Shown here in pieces: positions 52,927 to 64,000 of a stretch of 64,000 nt of DNA. Within the stretch, counting starts at the first letter, position 1; every line of letters begins with the position of its first letter. The translations under genes and the position numbers were made by a program. Origin of the DNA: Trichoderma breve (lineage: Eukaryota > Ascomycota > Sordariomycetes > Hypocreales > Hypocreaceae); contig NC_079235.1 in the NCBI RefSeq assembly GCF_028502605.1, positions 3,410,001-3,474,000 of the forward strand, in the 5' to 3' direction. Below the pieces are notes generated by a model. That model worked only from the letters and a program-made list of their open reading frames with translations, had not been told where the DNA came from and did not search any database.

Positions 52927-54375
52927 GGAGGCGACCAAGAAATTGGCTCAAGCCCAAGGCAGACATCAATTTGATGGAATTTCACACCGAGGACGGGGCG
53001 AAGGTGAAGAAGGCAAAGGTGAGGGCGAAGGTCCCATACCGAGAGACACTAGCGGAGGTATGTTCGATGGAACATGAGGCTGTGAGCCTAAGGGGGAAAT
53101 TGAGAAGAACGATAACTGGCGGATTAGCATTTTGATGCCAACATGTAGCGCCTGGAATGAATAATGCCAATGCAATTTTGTATGCGTGGGTCCTTGTAGC
53201 GCCGCAGTTGATCTGCCTTCGAGGTTGCCTTATCGCTTAACCGCTTGTGTCCCTGGTACCTGGACATAAGGCTATGAACCAACTCCATATATTCGGTTCA
53301 CGGGGGCCGAAGAAGCGAAATGCAGGAGGCAGCTAATACATATGAAGACTAGGCAGCCAGGGTCAGGATCGTGGCTCAACGTTCGAGATGTCGCAGAAGC
53401 AGCTGTCAATCACATCTCCATGGCCGCTTCAGCCTCTCAAAAAGCCTACAAAGCTATGCTGCCGAATCTGGAGGTGCAACAACCGAGATGTGGGTGCTGC
53501 ACCGCCACACACAGCCCCCCAGATCGGTCAAGGCACAGACTGTATTAGTGGACTTATCGTACAGTCTCCACAGCCACTTTAGTGCCCCGTTGGCGCTTGT
53601 AAACTCTCCTAAGACATTGGATCCATGAATGACCGTGTCAGAAGGTTGGGAGTAGTGCGCCTAACTGATACAGAAGACTGCGGCGCATCAGCAGTGAAAT
53701 TGGATATGTGCAAACTTCATACTAATGTCCATTTTACCGGGCTGTGAATGGGTCATGGCGTCGTCTAATGGGGAACTTTCTTTGATTTCATGTAGTTTCA
53801 CGTATGACAATGTTGAACAGCGCACGTTACATATAAAACGTACCACCACTGGGCTTTATACACGAGTCTGTGCCTGAGTGGTTCATCACCTGCACCGCAA
53901 GCAAGGGGAACAAAGAAAAACAAAGCAAAAACGAGGCGAAGACAAAAAAACAAGAAATCAGCAGTCGATATTTGATCACTTGATTGGCTTTGGCACTTTC
54001 CATTTTCAAACAAATCGGAAGGCCAAAACTCTATTGTCATTAGGCAGGCACGGGTACCAGCATACCTCCCTCTTTCATGACTGGGTAGTTTATAAAGTGA
54101 ACAGCGCTGTGTTCATTTCATGACACTTGGAGGTTTCACCATCAGAACAAAGCAAGCAAAGCACAGACTCGACAAAGGATATTAATCATCCGGCGGCTAC
54201 ACTACCAAGCACTTGTTCAGCAACCAACACTAATACTTCTTCTTCTCCTCTTCCTCCTCCTCCTGCTCCCTCCTTCTTTCTCTTCTTCATTCTCCTCTCA
54301 CTACCATTACTCTTACTATTCGACCTTTCTACCAAACTACAGATTGTGAACCAGGTTTTTTCACACTCAGCAACG
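52927..54375. other. Intergenic: aminotransferase 3' region and vWA gene promoter
   Basis: 1.4 kb. CT-rich leader sequence at 54236-54330 precedes the vWA gene. Short frames at 52930-53130 and 53340-53630 are not supported by splice or family signals. Confidence 0.5.
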
Positions 54376-55516
54376 ATGAAAAGAATTTTTGGAAGTTTCA
54401 CCAAGGGCAAGGGTTCTCAAAAACGGCCCAATGAGAATCGCGAGTCATGGGCTTCGAGTAGTTCATATGCTGGGGCTAGCCAGTCCGTTTTGAGAGAACC
54501 CTCTTGGGAAGATGGAGATAGCAGTGAGTGTTGATACCCCCGTAACTTGCTCTGCCCCTTTCCATAGAGGCTAGATAGCTAGATAAAGGATGATTGCTGA
54601 CAGTTTGTGACAAGAGGACCAACCTCCTGCCTATTCTTCGCTCGAACCAGCTCCCTCTTCAGCTAGCCCGTCCGACTCCAAGACTCCATCTAATCCATAT
54701 GACTCTAAAGCTCCAGTCAACCCGTTCGACTCCCCGGACGATGTAATTGCCGAACCTAATGTTCCAGAGCGTTTGCAAAAATACTCAAATGGCGAGGACC
54801 CGTTTGCGTTTCTGTCATATTTCGACACCGTCTTCGTCATCGATGACTCTGGCTCCATGACAGGCAAGTCTTGGGAAGAGGTAGCCGGCGTCCTTCGAGC
54901 CATCACGCCAATTTGCACCACCCACGACAAGGACGGCATCGACTTGTATTTCTTGAACCATAAATCAAAGAAAGAGAAAACACCCGAGGGCAAAGCACCA
55001 TACGGGTACTACAATATCGAAACTCCCGAAGAGATAACGGAAATATTCGATAAAGTTAAGCCCAACGGCGGTACGCCTACCGGCTCGAGGCTGCGGAGCA
55101 TCCTTCGACCCTATGTTGATGGCTTGCCCACTCCTAAAGATAAATCCAGGGATATCGACGACGTCAAGCCAATCAACATCATTGTCATTACTGATGGCGA
55201 ACCTTCAGACGACCCAAACCCTGTCATTACAAAGTACGCAAAGGATCTCGATAGACTTGACGCTCCAGTGCATCAAGTCGGCATCCAGTTCTTCCAAGTT
55301 GGGAACGCGCCTGGGGCAGCACGGGCGTTGCAAAGTCTAGATGACCTCTTTGGACCTTCGAGCTCGGTCCGGGACATGGTGGACACGGTGAGCTGGGATG
55401 CCAACCCCCTTAGACCATTCCGTCCCAAGACCCTTTCTGCAGACACCATCCTCAAGGTAGTTCTCGGAGCAGTTATTCGCCGCTTGGATAAGTTGCCTGC
55501 TGTGAAGAATTTCTAA
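54376..55516 (+). CDS. von Willebrand factor A (vWA) domain protein
   Basis: 349 aa from exons 54376-54523 and 54615-55516 (phase-1 junction, CAAG acceptor). The ATG gives MKRIFGSFTKGKGSQKRP; the upstream frame is CT-rich leader. A Ser/Pro-rich linker (PPAYSSLEPAPSSASPSD) precedes the vWA domain beginning YFDTVFVIDDSGSM. The metal-ion-dependent adhesion site is complete: DxSGS, the Thr in NGGTPTGSRL, and Asp in VITDGEPSDDP. Such cytosolic fungal vWA proteins bind partners through Mg2+ or Ca2+; their roles are mostly unknown, and some are linked to ubiquitin or stress pathways. No ubiquitin-interaction or PPIase motif is visible. Confidence 0.85.
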
Positions 55517-56331
55517 GAGAGCTCCTCTTGGAGAGGATAAGAGATGTCCCAGCGGTGGGAATAGTCACTTGGGTTGAAATGTTCTTCAACTAAGTGGACG
55601 TGGCAAGTTTTTAGGCAGATATGCTTTGTGCTTTACGGTTTTGTAAAGGTTTCTTGATAATTTGGTTTTGGAAGCATGGGCGAGAGGACTTCCGATTGAT
55701 GGTTGGCAAGGTTGACTACACCTTTGTATCAAAAATTACGGACTGGGCGGTAATAAACACCATGGGTATTACGGTTATCACATGGGACAAGGGTTGGGAA
55801 GAATAGAAAGGTTTAACCCAAAGGCTACTACTCTATGGCAATTCTAAGAGGCAAAATTTAGAGAGAAAGCACGTCATTTCTTGATATTTCCAAGTGTTTC
55901 TTATCAAAGTGAATGCTCTTATTAATACTGAAAAAAGAGGCTATCTGTTTAGACTAGGTCCATATCCCGTGTTTCTCAGATTGTGACGTTGAAGAAAGAC
56001 CGTCTTTCAGCGACTTCATTGTTCTTAGCTTAGCGTTTTTCTGTAAGTGTTTAGAGAGCTCCCCATGTTCTGAGAATAAAAAAGAGAGAAAGAAATAGGA
56101 GAACGACGCAGCCTGTCCAAGGGCTTGAGCACCAAGTGAGTGGCGTTGAATTATGCTCGAGAAGAATTAAAAAGTAAGTAAAAACCTGAAATCAGAATAA
56201 ACCAGAGAACGCCGCAGCCCAATTCATTTTCCCGTTTCTGCCTAATGAATCCCTTCCTTTGTCTCCTAGCCTTCAAATAACCGCTCCCTCTCAATTCATA
56301 GCAGGCCCTCAACCTATTTCTTTTTTCTTAC
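55517..56331. other. Intergenic, convergent 3' ends
   Basis: 815 bp between the vWA gene and the coiled-coil gene. It is AT-rich with no gene-like frame; probably 3' UTRs. Confidence 0.5.
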
Positions 56332-58705
56332 TCATTGCATACAAAACACGTCCGCCAGAGACACAGAGTGTGCGGAAATGTTGGAGCCCGTGTCGTTCCG
56401 GCAAGTCACCACGGGTGTAGTCACAAGAGCCACACGCCAGTGCTTCGCCTGCAGCTCCAACGGGTCGCTGTTTGGCCAGATGGGCAGCATGGACTGCGAA
56501 GAGAAGCGGCTGCCGATTTCGGGGAAGCGGAAATCGAACGTCAGGCGACTGGTGAGGATCTTGCACGAGATCTCGTAGGCGCTGTCGATGACCTGCTCCA
56601 GGTCGCGGAAGGCGTCGGCGGAGTTGTAGAATTTGTTCATGAGAGGCTGCAGGCTGGCGAGGAGCGTTTGGGTGGCCTCCTCGATTTTATTCTTGACAAA
56701 GGGGCCGCCTTGCTCCTTTTTGATGACTGCATCAATGACGGTGGCCATGCGGTCGAGGATTGGTTGGCGAACAGCCGATGTTTGACCTGTCGACTGTCAG
56801 TCTATACCTTCACACTGACAGGAGGAAAAGTGAGTAAATGGGGCGGAAGATACTTACCTGCGGTTCGGTCTAGGTCTCTCTCTATTTCCATGATGCTAAA
56901 CGTAGAATCGGCATCGGCACCGGCCCAGGCGCTGGCGTTCCAAACACGGTTCACGACAAAATCGATAACGACTCGAGTGACGATGCATGATTTAGAATTC
57001 TCGCTGCGAACGTGAAACTCGAGGTAAGATTCGGCCTCCTGCTCAGAAAGGGGAAAGTATGTGGCAAGCAGGATCGGCCACAGATGAGTCTGGCTCAGCT
57101 TCACCTCCCCTGTGACATCGGGATTGTTGGCATGACGCTCAACAAAGTTGCGAATGGCCGCATAGAAATGCATCATATACCCATGCCACGCCTGGACGGT
57201 TTGTTCTGTGACCGTGATCGGCTGACTAGAGTATGGGCTGCGGTTGGCGATGGTGCTAGCAGGGCCAGAAGTAGAGCCACTAGACGAGGAGGCAGCGAAA
57301 TCTAGTGAAGGAGGCGGCGGCATATTGTTGTCACGCAGACGGCCGCCATATCTGCCACGGCCTGGACCTGTTGGAGTGTTAGGGAAATAGTCACGCCCAT
57401 ATGCAAATGCGCTGTTGGACCTAGGAGGTGGGTTCTCTGGCAGCGCAAATGCAGAATGGGGGAAACTATCAGGCCGAAAACGATGATTGTTCTGGAACCC
57501 TTGGCGAGAGGGAGCCCGGCCATAAGGGGGACCCGGGAACTGGGGCTTGTTGTTGAAGGAGCCTGGCCTACCGCCCTGGATAGGCGCAACTAGGTTCCAC
57601 GCGTTGGCACTTCGGCGCTCGTGAGACAGGGCTGTTGGAGGCCGAGGTGGTATGCCCTGGAACTGTCCAAACTTTGGCGGCGGCGGCGGTCCCATAGGAG
57701 GGCGATGAGTAGGCTGAAAAGCCGAAGCAGCCCGGGGAGGTGGTGGAACATCGCTGAAGACACTCCCGTCGCCCGAAGTCTCTTCCTGTAGAGGCACCAG
57801 AGGCCTGTGATAGCCATTTCTAGCTGGACCAGTTTCGATGATAGGCTCGATGGCTCGAGTCACAGGGCCAACCCAAGGCACATGATGTTTATTGACTTGG
57901 TCTTCCAAAATCTGGATCATGTTGTCGAGAGTCTGCATGGAATAGCCATAGTTAGTTCAAATCAGCTTGTCGCCAGTGAGTTGTGATGATCTTACCTTGA
58001 CGACAAATTCACCGTCAGTAGTGGGTGAATTGTTTGAAGAGTCGGATTTCTGCCTGTCAGCCTTATCCCTCAACTGCTTGAGCTCGGCGGCAATGTCCAC
58101 TATGCCTTCCATCATATTCTTGAGGGTAGACTCAGCCTGTTCCCGTTTCTCCTTTTCGGCCTTGAGCTCTTCGCGGAGGCTGTTGATCGTTTGGCTCTGA
58201 TCATCAGTTCTAGCCTTGGCAAGATTCGCTTCGATGCTCATGCGAGCAATGGCTTTATCCGTATCTTCTTGGTCAAGATGAAGATTCATCACAGCTTTAA
58301 CGAGTGCACTAGTTTCCTGGCTGATGACCTGACCAACTTCTATTAGGCTTTGAATGATTTCGGCCGATTCTTTTGCGGAAACGCCAGGCATTCGCCTCAA
58401 AGAGTGCTGTATCTTGACCAAAACCTCTTGCGTTAAACGCGATTTCTCATATGCCGGCTTAATGCGATATCTGGTTAGTATCGGACGACAGTGGGAGAAG
58501 CATATACACTTACGTGGTTATTAGACATTTGCTTGATCCTTTCAGACCGGGCAGGCCCGGTAAGCGGGGTGGAAAAGTTGACCGACAACATGTTCCCAAT
58601 CACCTCCGTAGCTCCCTGGATACTTGATTCAGCTGAACTGATCGATGATTTGCGGATATTGAAGCGTTGCTCTACCGCAAGGGGCCTGATTTCCCCTAGG
58701 AACAT
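56332..58705 (-). CDS. Coiled-coil and proline-rich protein of unknown function
   Basis: 727 aa from exons 58705-58514, 58457-57996, 57932-56858 and 56786-56332; all junctions keep frame. The first intron's nearest AG falls three nt after the ACTAAC branch and fails, so AAG at 58458-58459 is used. Residues ~60-215 are helical and charged, with a coiled coil (SQTINSLREELKAEKEKREQ; NMMEGIVDIAAELKQLRDKA). Residues ~250-420 are Pro/Gly/Arg/Asn-rich and probably disordered (PPPPKFGQFQGIPPRPP). The C-terminal ~280 residues look folded, with alternating helices (AWHGYMMHFYAAIRNFVERHA; LLASLQPLMNKFYNSADAFRDLEQVI). I do not recognise the family. The layout suggests a scaffold or RNA/ribonucleoprotein-associated protein, but this is a guess. 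Confidence 0.72.
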
Positions 58706-60421
58706 TCTCTGCGGAGAGAAAGAGTGCGGAGAGATTTCTGCGACGACCGATGTGAGAGGAGAGAGCAGAGCAAAAATCCAAAGTAATATAATCGGCAATC
58801 AGGCTCTCAAAATCAGGCGAAGAGACGCGCCCAAACTTGTTGTACTATTCGAGCGTTAGTATTGTGGGTGGCTGCCCGGTGAATGCGAATTGCTGCAAGG
58901 TGAAAGCGGAAAAGGGAAAGAGGATGGTGTTCAACATGCCAGTGGCCTGTGGGACCAGATAACAGATGAAAGAGTCTAGCTGCGTGAATGATACATTGAA
59001 CGGAAGATGTCAATGAAATGAGGTTGGGAAACAGACCTGAGTGTTGTGCCCCTAGGCTGTGAACATCAATCCCGTTCAGCCTGTCCAAGTACGCCACGCA
59101 GATAGTAAAGTAAGTAAGAAAGAAACCCCCTAACAGATGGAATGCTGCTGAATGTCGATTCTTCTGAGAAGCATGTGAATTATTTGCTGAGAAAATGCTG
59201 CAGAAGTGGAAAATCTCCAACAGCGTTGTCGAGGTAGAGAGAATGAAAAAGGTAGAAGGTGAAGGAAAGCAAACGCAAAAGTTCCGGCAGCCCCAAAAAA
59301 TCACGCCTCTAAATTGTTGCCAGCAGGCCAAGAGCTGAACACAAAGTGAGCCCAAAGTGAAAATGTCAAGTCGTCAGCGTCGAGTACCGCAACTCGTGCA
59401 GGTTTTCTGCCGGCCGTGGGGCTTCTCCTGAACCGCCACCAAGGAGCCTGCAAGAAGCCGAGAAGGAGGTGCCTCATTGAGAAGAATCGGGGAGAATGTG
59501 GAAAAAGGGATGGTACTTTGAGAGCGATAACGCCGTGATTAGCTGCACAGTGAATGAATTAATTAGATATTAATATTAGGTGGGCTCGCCCTAAAGGTGA
59601 GGTAGAAGTGAAGTGGAAAATGCAAACAGAGCCAAAAAGGCGAGGAGAGAGAGTCAACTGCCATCACGTGTCATGCACGACACATAGATACGTACAATGC
59701 TGCTGTAACACGTCCACAGGATGAAACACCTAGATGATTCTAAGTTAGATGGGGAGAACAACAGAGAAGGAGAAGTAGGGGGAAACCGCAGCATGATGCA
59801 TAGCTATGATGGGACGTGAAATGGGATAGGGGGCATAGGGCTACCGCAACCAACACTTTGATGTTCCATCACCACATCGAGTTTTCTCATACTCACTAGA
59901 CATTCGCGAGCCTCATCAGCAGTAATGCCTTTTCCGAGTTGACCACCCAGGGTATTCATCGTGATTCCTATGTATTGCATACTCTAAGACTTTTATTGTT
60001 ACTATTTTTGCTACAATATCAAAACTAATCCTACAGGATTTTCGAAACCGATTTTCAAGGTCAAAACGACTATCGATGACCGTCCTAGGCACACAAACAT
60101 CAGTTTGGGACATTGCCATGTGAAGAGGTGCTAAAACGCATTATTAAATGGACAAAAGTTGGCGACCAAGGCGCCCCGTTGGATTCAAGAGATCTGCTGC
60201 ACCAAAAGAGCTTGGCTGTTTTAGTATTCGTTTGGACAAAAGGTGTAACCTGCATCTCGTTGCTATCCTGTGATAGCAGGAATCGTTTTGGAAGACTTGC
60301 ACACGTGGCATAAGGACGACTGGCAACGAGTTAATAGGTGACCCTAGGGGATATATTCACGAGACTAATTACCAACCTCCAAGTTCCTAAATTGCACAAT
60401 GTGAATAGGAGAGCATTAGCT
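58706..60421. other. Intergenic: coiled-coil gene promoter and splicing-factor 3' region
   Basis: 1.7 kb with both flanking genes on the minus strand. A 180-aa minus-strand frame at 58813-59355 starts at a weak context and has no family signal. It is more likely promoter/leader. 59916-60310 is AT-richer with short frames. Nothing else was recognised. Confidence 0.5.
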
Positions 60422-62336
60422 TCAGATTGCCCGGGTGCGAGAGAACAAACTGCTGTAGACGGCGTCTACAACAGGTGACGCGTCGATCATTCGGCCGCCA
60501 AAGTATCTACCGTTGAGACCCTTGATGGCATTTTCACCGCCTTGGACTTTGTCAAACTTGAGATAAATATCTCCTTTGGAGTTCGGATCGACTGAGATGT
60601 GAACAACATGTCCATATCGTTCTTCGGCTTCCTGGCGAACTTCGTCTTCGAGCTCCTTGACCCAGTCGTCGCCCTCTTCTCTGTTGTTTCACCGTTAGTA
60701 TAAAGATTGTATTATATTTTGCATCGGGGATGAATCATCTGCTTACTCTGTGGGGTCAAACATGTTGTGCAACACAACACAACGGCTCGCCATGTTGACG
60801 TTGACAGGGAGGGGCTTCGTCTCCGTTTTGGGCTTGAGGATCTGTTGGCGTTCGTCATTGCCATTGGTCGGGGCTTCGTCGGTCCTGGCAAGCTTTCTCA
60901 TCAATGCATCGCGACTATAGTTGTTAAAGTTGACACCAGCAACGTCTGTGTCATCCAAAGCGCTAGCACCGCCAGTCTTTTCGCTATCGCGGCCTCCAGC
61001 TCGGTCAAATGTAGACTGCTGGCCACGGCCACCTGCTCCAGAGAACGCAGAGCCTTGGAAGCCCTGGTTGTTACCGGAAAATTTGTGCATTAGGTTGGCA
61101 GTGCTCTCAGGGGTAAACTTATCGTTGCCAAGGCCAACACGAATAGGACGACCAGCCAAGTCAAAGCCATTCATCTTTTCCAAAGCTTCGCGAGCTTGAC
61201 CTGCGTCTCGGAATCTAGAGAGAGGTAACCAACATTAGTTGACATTCTTCTCCTCAACGGAAAATTTGTAAAGGGGATGGATGACTCACTGAACAAACCC
61301 ATAGCCACGGCTGCGTCCGTTGTCGTCTTTTTGGAGTTGAACGAACTCCAGTTCTCCAAATGGCTCAAATACAGCTTGCAAATCTTGCTCCGTGACATTG
61401 AAGTGAATGTTCCCTACATAGAGGCGGTGGAAGGGAATGGAATTGGGGTGGCCATTCGATGAGTCTGGGTTGCGAGCTTGGCGATTCTTCTCGGCTTCCG
61501 TATGCTGTACGATGACAGGGATGCCTAAGAGTTTCTGTCCGGTAAGTTGGAGGGCTAGCTGAACCGAGTCTTCATTCTTGAACTCAACGTAGCCGACACT
61601 GACATCATGTTAGCATTATGTACAAGAGAGTCATCGAGGCTGAAATAAGAAACACTTACCCTTTGGACCGTCCGCTGATTCGATCCTTGACAATCTGAGC
61701 CTCATTAACAGCTCCGACCTTTTCAAAGAATTCTTTCAATTCACGAGTCCGCAATCGAGCAGCAAGCTGCTGGACAAAGACGGTGCGTCGGTCTCGCTCG
61801 TCTTCCGTAAGCGGGGCATTGCCTCCCTCATTGCGTGTATCATTACGATCATCATCTCTGCCACGGCCGTAATCATTAGAGTAACGGTCGGATCGGTCTC
61901 GTCTATCTCTGCGATCGCGGTCATCACGAGGCCGATAGTGTCGAGGGGGCGAACGGGACCGCGAGCGTCGTCCACCGCGATAGTAGTCGCCGTCTCTGTG
62001 GCGGCGTGAGTGACGGCGGTCATCATCACGACTCCTGCTTCTCCGCCTACTTTTATGGCTGCCAGTGTCGCTACGGGGAGTGCCCGCATCAGGTGTTTCT
62101 CGGCGGCTTCGAGTAAGGCTGTAGTCTCGACGATCTCGGCGGCGACGATCGTAGTCTCGATCTCTGTCTCTCACACGGCTGCCATCACGTTCTCGGCCAT
62201 GGTCGCGGTCGGAGTCTCTATCTCGTCTATCAGATTTACCATCATCTTTGGAACGTTCAGCATCAGGGCTCTTCGGCTTTTTCTCTGGGTTCTTAGCCGT
62301 AGCGTCGAGCAGTGCCTCAACGTCTAGATTAGACAT
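60422..62336 (-). CDS. RBM39/CAPER/Rsd1-like splicing factor (RS domain, three RRMs)
   Basis: 570 aa from exons 62336-61660, 61598-61290, 61214-60747 and 60680-60422; phases agree. The N-terminal ~170 residues form an RS/RD-rich domain ([22 protein letters not shown]). RRM1 has [12 protein letters not shown], then GRSKG|VGYVEF. RRM2 has [16 protein letters not shown] and [10 protein letters not shown]. After a Gly/Gln/Asn-rich linker, a C-terminal UHM-type RRM has [41 protein letters not shown] and the YSSLF end. This is the architecture of RBM39 and fission-yeast Rsd1, nuclear factors that bridge U1 and U2 snRNPs during early spliceosome assembly through U2AF-like contacts. A housekeeping gene. 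Confidence 0.92.
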
Positions 62337-63125
62337 GATGATGAACTGGCCTTGGTGGCCAATGATTGAAAACGAGGAATTGCAAGTAATTGAGGAAATT
62401 TCTCATCAACAGTAGCCTGCGAGTATCAAGGCGTTTGTAAGCAGTCTCTCAGAGCTGACGACGTCGTTGTTGAGATCAGTGACTAGAAAGTTTCCAACGA
62501 GTTGGGATTTCAGGTTCCAGCACGGAGAGTTTCTCCTTGGGCATCTGGCTGAGACAGAGTCACGTGGGTGGCTTCGCCGCATGCGCTGCCAGTGATTACA
62601 TAACCCAAGAAAAGGGATACAAATTCGCAGGCCGCTTCAGGAGAAAGGCCGTCCAGCGTCTTGCTAGTGAATGATTGGCGCTGTCTCCATCAGAAGAACC
62701 TCGTAATTTGCTGCAATATTGAGCAAAATATTAGACAGTGGGCAGTGATGATATGGTATATTGAAAGTAGTAAAAGTATTAAGTAGTCATTGAATTAAAA
62801 GTGTATAATATCTACAAGTTCTCAATCGGTATTTTTAGTGTCGCCATAAGATCCCCTTCTTCGTGGATCTCCAATTTGTCCGTAACTCGTATCAGCAGCC
62901 ATTAGAAACTTTGCCTCTTCCTATTCCCACCCATTATCAACCCCGTGAAACCATCCGCCCATGTTCATAACAATGCATAATCCTCGAATTCCAAATTAGC
63001 CAAAGCCTGCCCCATCCCGTACGAAACAGAGGCAGAAGAATTAGAGAAAGAACTGATGTTGCAGTATTCACCCTCAAAAAAAGAGACCTGCAAAAGCACA
63101 TATGTACGTGTCGCAGTTGCTGAGT
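62337..63125. promoter_or_regulatory. Splicing-factor promoter and hydroxylase 3' region
   Basis: 789 bp with both genes on the minus strand. No repeat or RNA gene was seen. Confidence 0.5.
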
Positions 63126-64000
63126 TTATTGGGTCTTGACAACATTGGGCTTCAGCTCGGTACCAAACACGTTGTCCCAGAACTTGGTGGTAACACCGAA
63201 GCCAAGCTCGTACTCGAGGAAGTGGTGCTCCAGGTGGTACTTCTTGAGTCCCTTGTACCAGAGAGGAAGGTTCTCGTGGTGCAGGAAGTAGTGGGTCAAG
63301 TCATAGCAAATGTAGCCAAAAATGCCACCGCAGTAGACTGCAGTCGCCGCATACCAGTTGTAGGCGAAAATGGTATGAGCGAGATACCAAAAGGGGGTCG
63401 CAAGTAGCAAAAACATGGTTGGAGGCATGACCAATCTGTACTTGTCCATGGGCAGATAGTGGTGGATGCCGTGGAGCAAGAAGTGCGCAATGATTCCATA
63501 TCGGTTGTCAGGAAGATAGCTGTCTTATAGTCAGTAACAGGTCATGCAAAGTAGTCCAGCAAGGGGAGTAAAGCGTACTCATCAAGATGGAACAAGAATC
63601 TGTGCAGACCATATTCCACGAGGCTCCAAATGCAGAATCCAAGGACCCAGTATGCCGCAAAAATGATGGGGTAGTCGAAGCCTTGGAAGGCCAAAAATGA
63701 GCCGTATGCGTCACAGGGAAGCCAGAGGACCGGAATCACCCACCATGGAGTTTTCGAAAGAGGCTCCAGGAAGTTTCCAAAGAGGGGCGCAGACTGACCA
63801 CCCTTGTAGTGACGTGGACGGTGCACCTGGTCGAGATAAAACTTTTTGGTGAAGTTTCCATACCAGAGCTGGGGGAACAGTGGCTTGCTCAGATCCAAAA
63901 ATTTGTGCTTCTTGTAGTCCTGGGTATAATCCGTGTCTTTGCTGAGGTCCTCTTCGGTAGCCATGCCAGTTCTCGGGTGCACATACGGCTCGCCATTGGC
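63126..64000 (-). CDS. Sphingolipid/fatty-acid 2-hydroxylase (SCS7-like), 5' truncated by window edge
   Basis: The C-terminal ~271 residues from exons 64000-63579 (incomplete) and 63519-63126. The joined sequence contains the di-iron histidine clusters of the fatty-acid hydroxylase superfamily: EYGLHRFLFHLDDY across the splice, LLHGIHHYLPMD, HYFLHH and YHLEHHFLEYELGFG. Several TM segments surround them (WWVIPVLWLPC, IIFAAYWVLGFCIWSLV, MFLLLATPFWYLAHTIFA). The upstream part, which should carry a cytochrome b5 domain, is outside the window. The enzyme sits in the ER and 2-hydroxylates the very-long-chain fatty acyl group of ceramides. The segment just before the catalytic domain (LSKPLFPQLWYGNFTKKFYLDQVHRPRHY) agrees with SCS7/FA2H proteins. 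Confidence 0.9.

Noticed and set aside
52908..53130. C-terminal extension or separate gene after the aminotransferase (frame with KPKADINLMEF)
   Set aside because: It cannot be joined in phase using a good donor, and it has no ATG-started frame of useful length.
58813..59355. 180-aa minus-strand frame as a membrane protein
   Set aside because: It lies in the leader region of the coiled-coil gene, has irregular hydrophobicity, and no family signal.

Overview
The window is nuclear DNA of a filamentous ascomycete. Genes carry short introns of about 50-80 nt with GT...AG ends and CTAAC/CTGAC-type branch sites, transcription factors are of the fungal Zn2Cys6 type, and a highly reducing polyketide synthase is flanked by housekeeping genes. 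The protein set (Hst4-like sirtuin, CYS-3/MetR-type bZIP, RBM39-like splicing factor, SCS7-type hydroxylase) fits a Sordariomycete, most likely Hypocreales. I do not assign a species. Start codons were placed on ATG; several long open frames begin at GTG or TTG and were trimmed or extended by splicing.

Left flank (1-7.6 kb): the end of a berberine-bridge-type FAD oxidoreductase, an Hst3/Hst4-type sirtuin and a mitochondrial-type rhomboid protease.

Centre (7.6-38.3 kb): a probable specialised-metabolite gene cluster. It holds a seven-exon HR-PKS of 2375 aa (KS-AT-DH-psiMT-ER-KR-ACP, no release domain), a divergently transcribed FSH1/LovG-like serine hydrolase, an AflR-like Zn2Cys6 regulator, a 14-TM MFS exporter, a second Zn2Cys6 regulator, a membrane-anchored cytochrome b5, a secreted beta-propeller 'lactonase', a RidA-like protein, an unrecognised polytopic membrane protein, a second MFS exporter, a glutamine-dependent asparagine-synthetase-like amidotransferase and a P450 with a beta-grasp-like N-terminal extension. 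A reasonable but unproven logic is that the PKS makes a reduced chain, the hydrolase frees the acid, the amidotransferase activates and amidates a carboxylate, the P450 (perhaps with the cytochrome b5) oxidises it, and the exporters remove it. A palindromic TTCG-N2-CGAA motif recurs upstream of the PKS/hydrolase pair, the regulator-1/exporter-1 pair and regulator 2, and suggests a common regulon.

Right flank (38.3-64 kb): a secreted GH2 beta-galactosidase-like enzyme, a 4.3-kb gene-poor stretch, a CYS-3/MetR bZIP with an unusually long intron, a small conserved protein, a PLP aminotransferase, a vWA-domain protein, a coiled-coil/proline-rich protein of unknown function, an RBM39/Rsd1-like splicing factor and the 3' part of a sphingolipid fatty-acid hydroxylase cut by the window edge. 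No tRNA, rRNA, CRISPR array or intact transposon was recognised.
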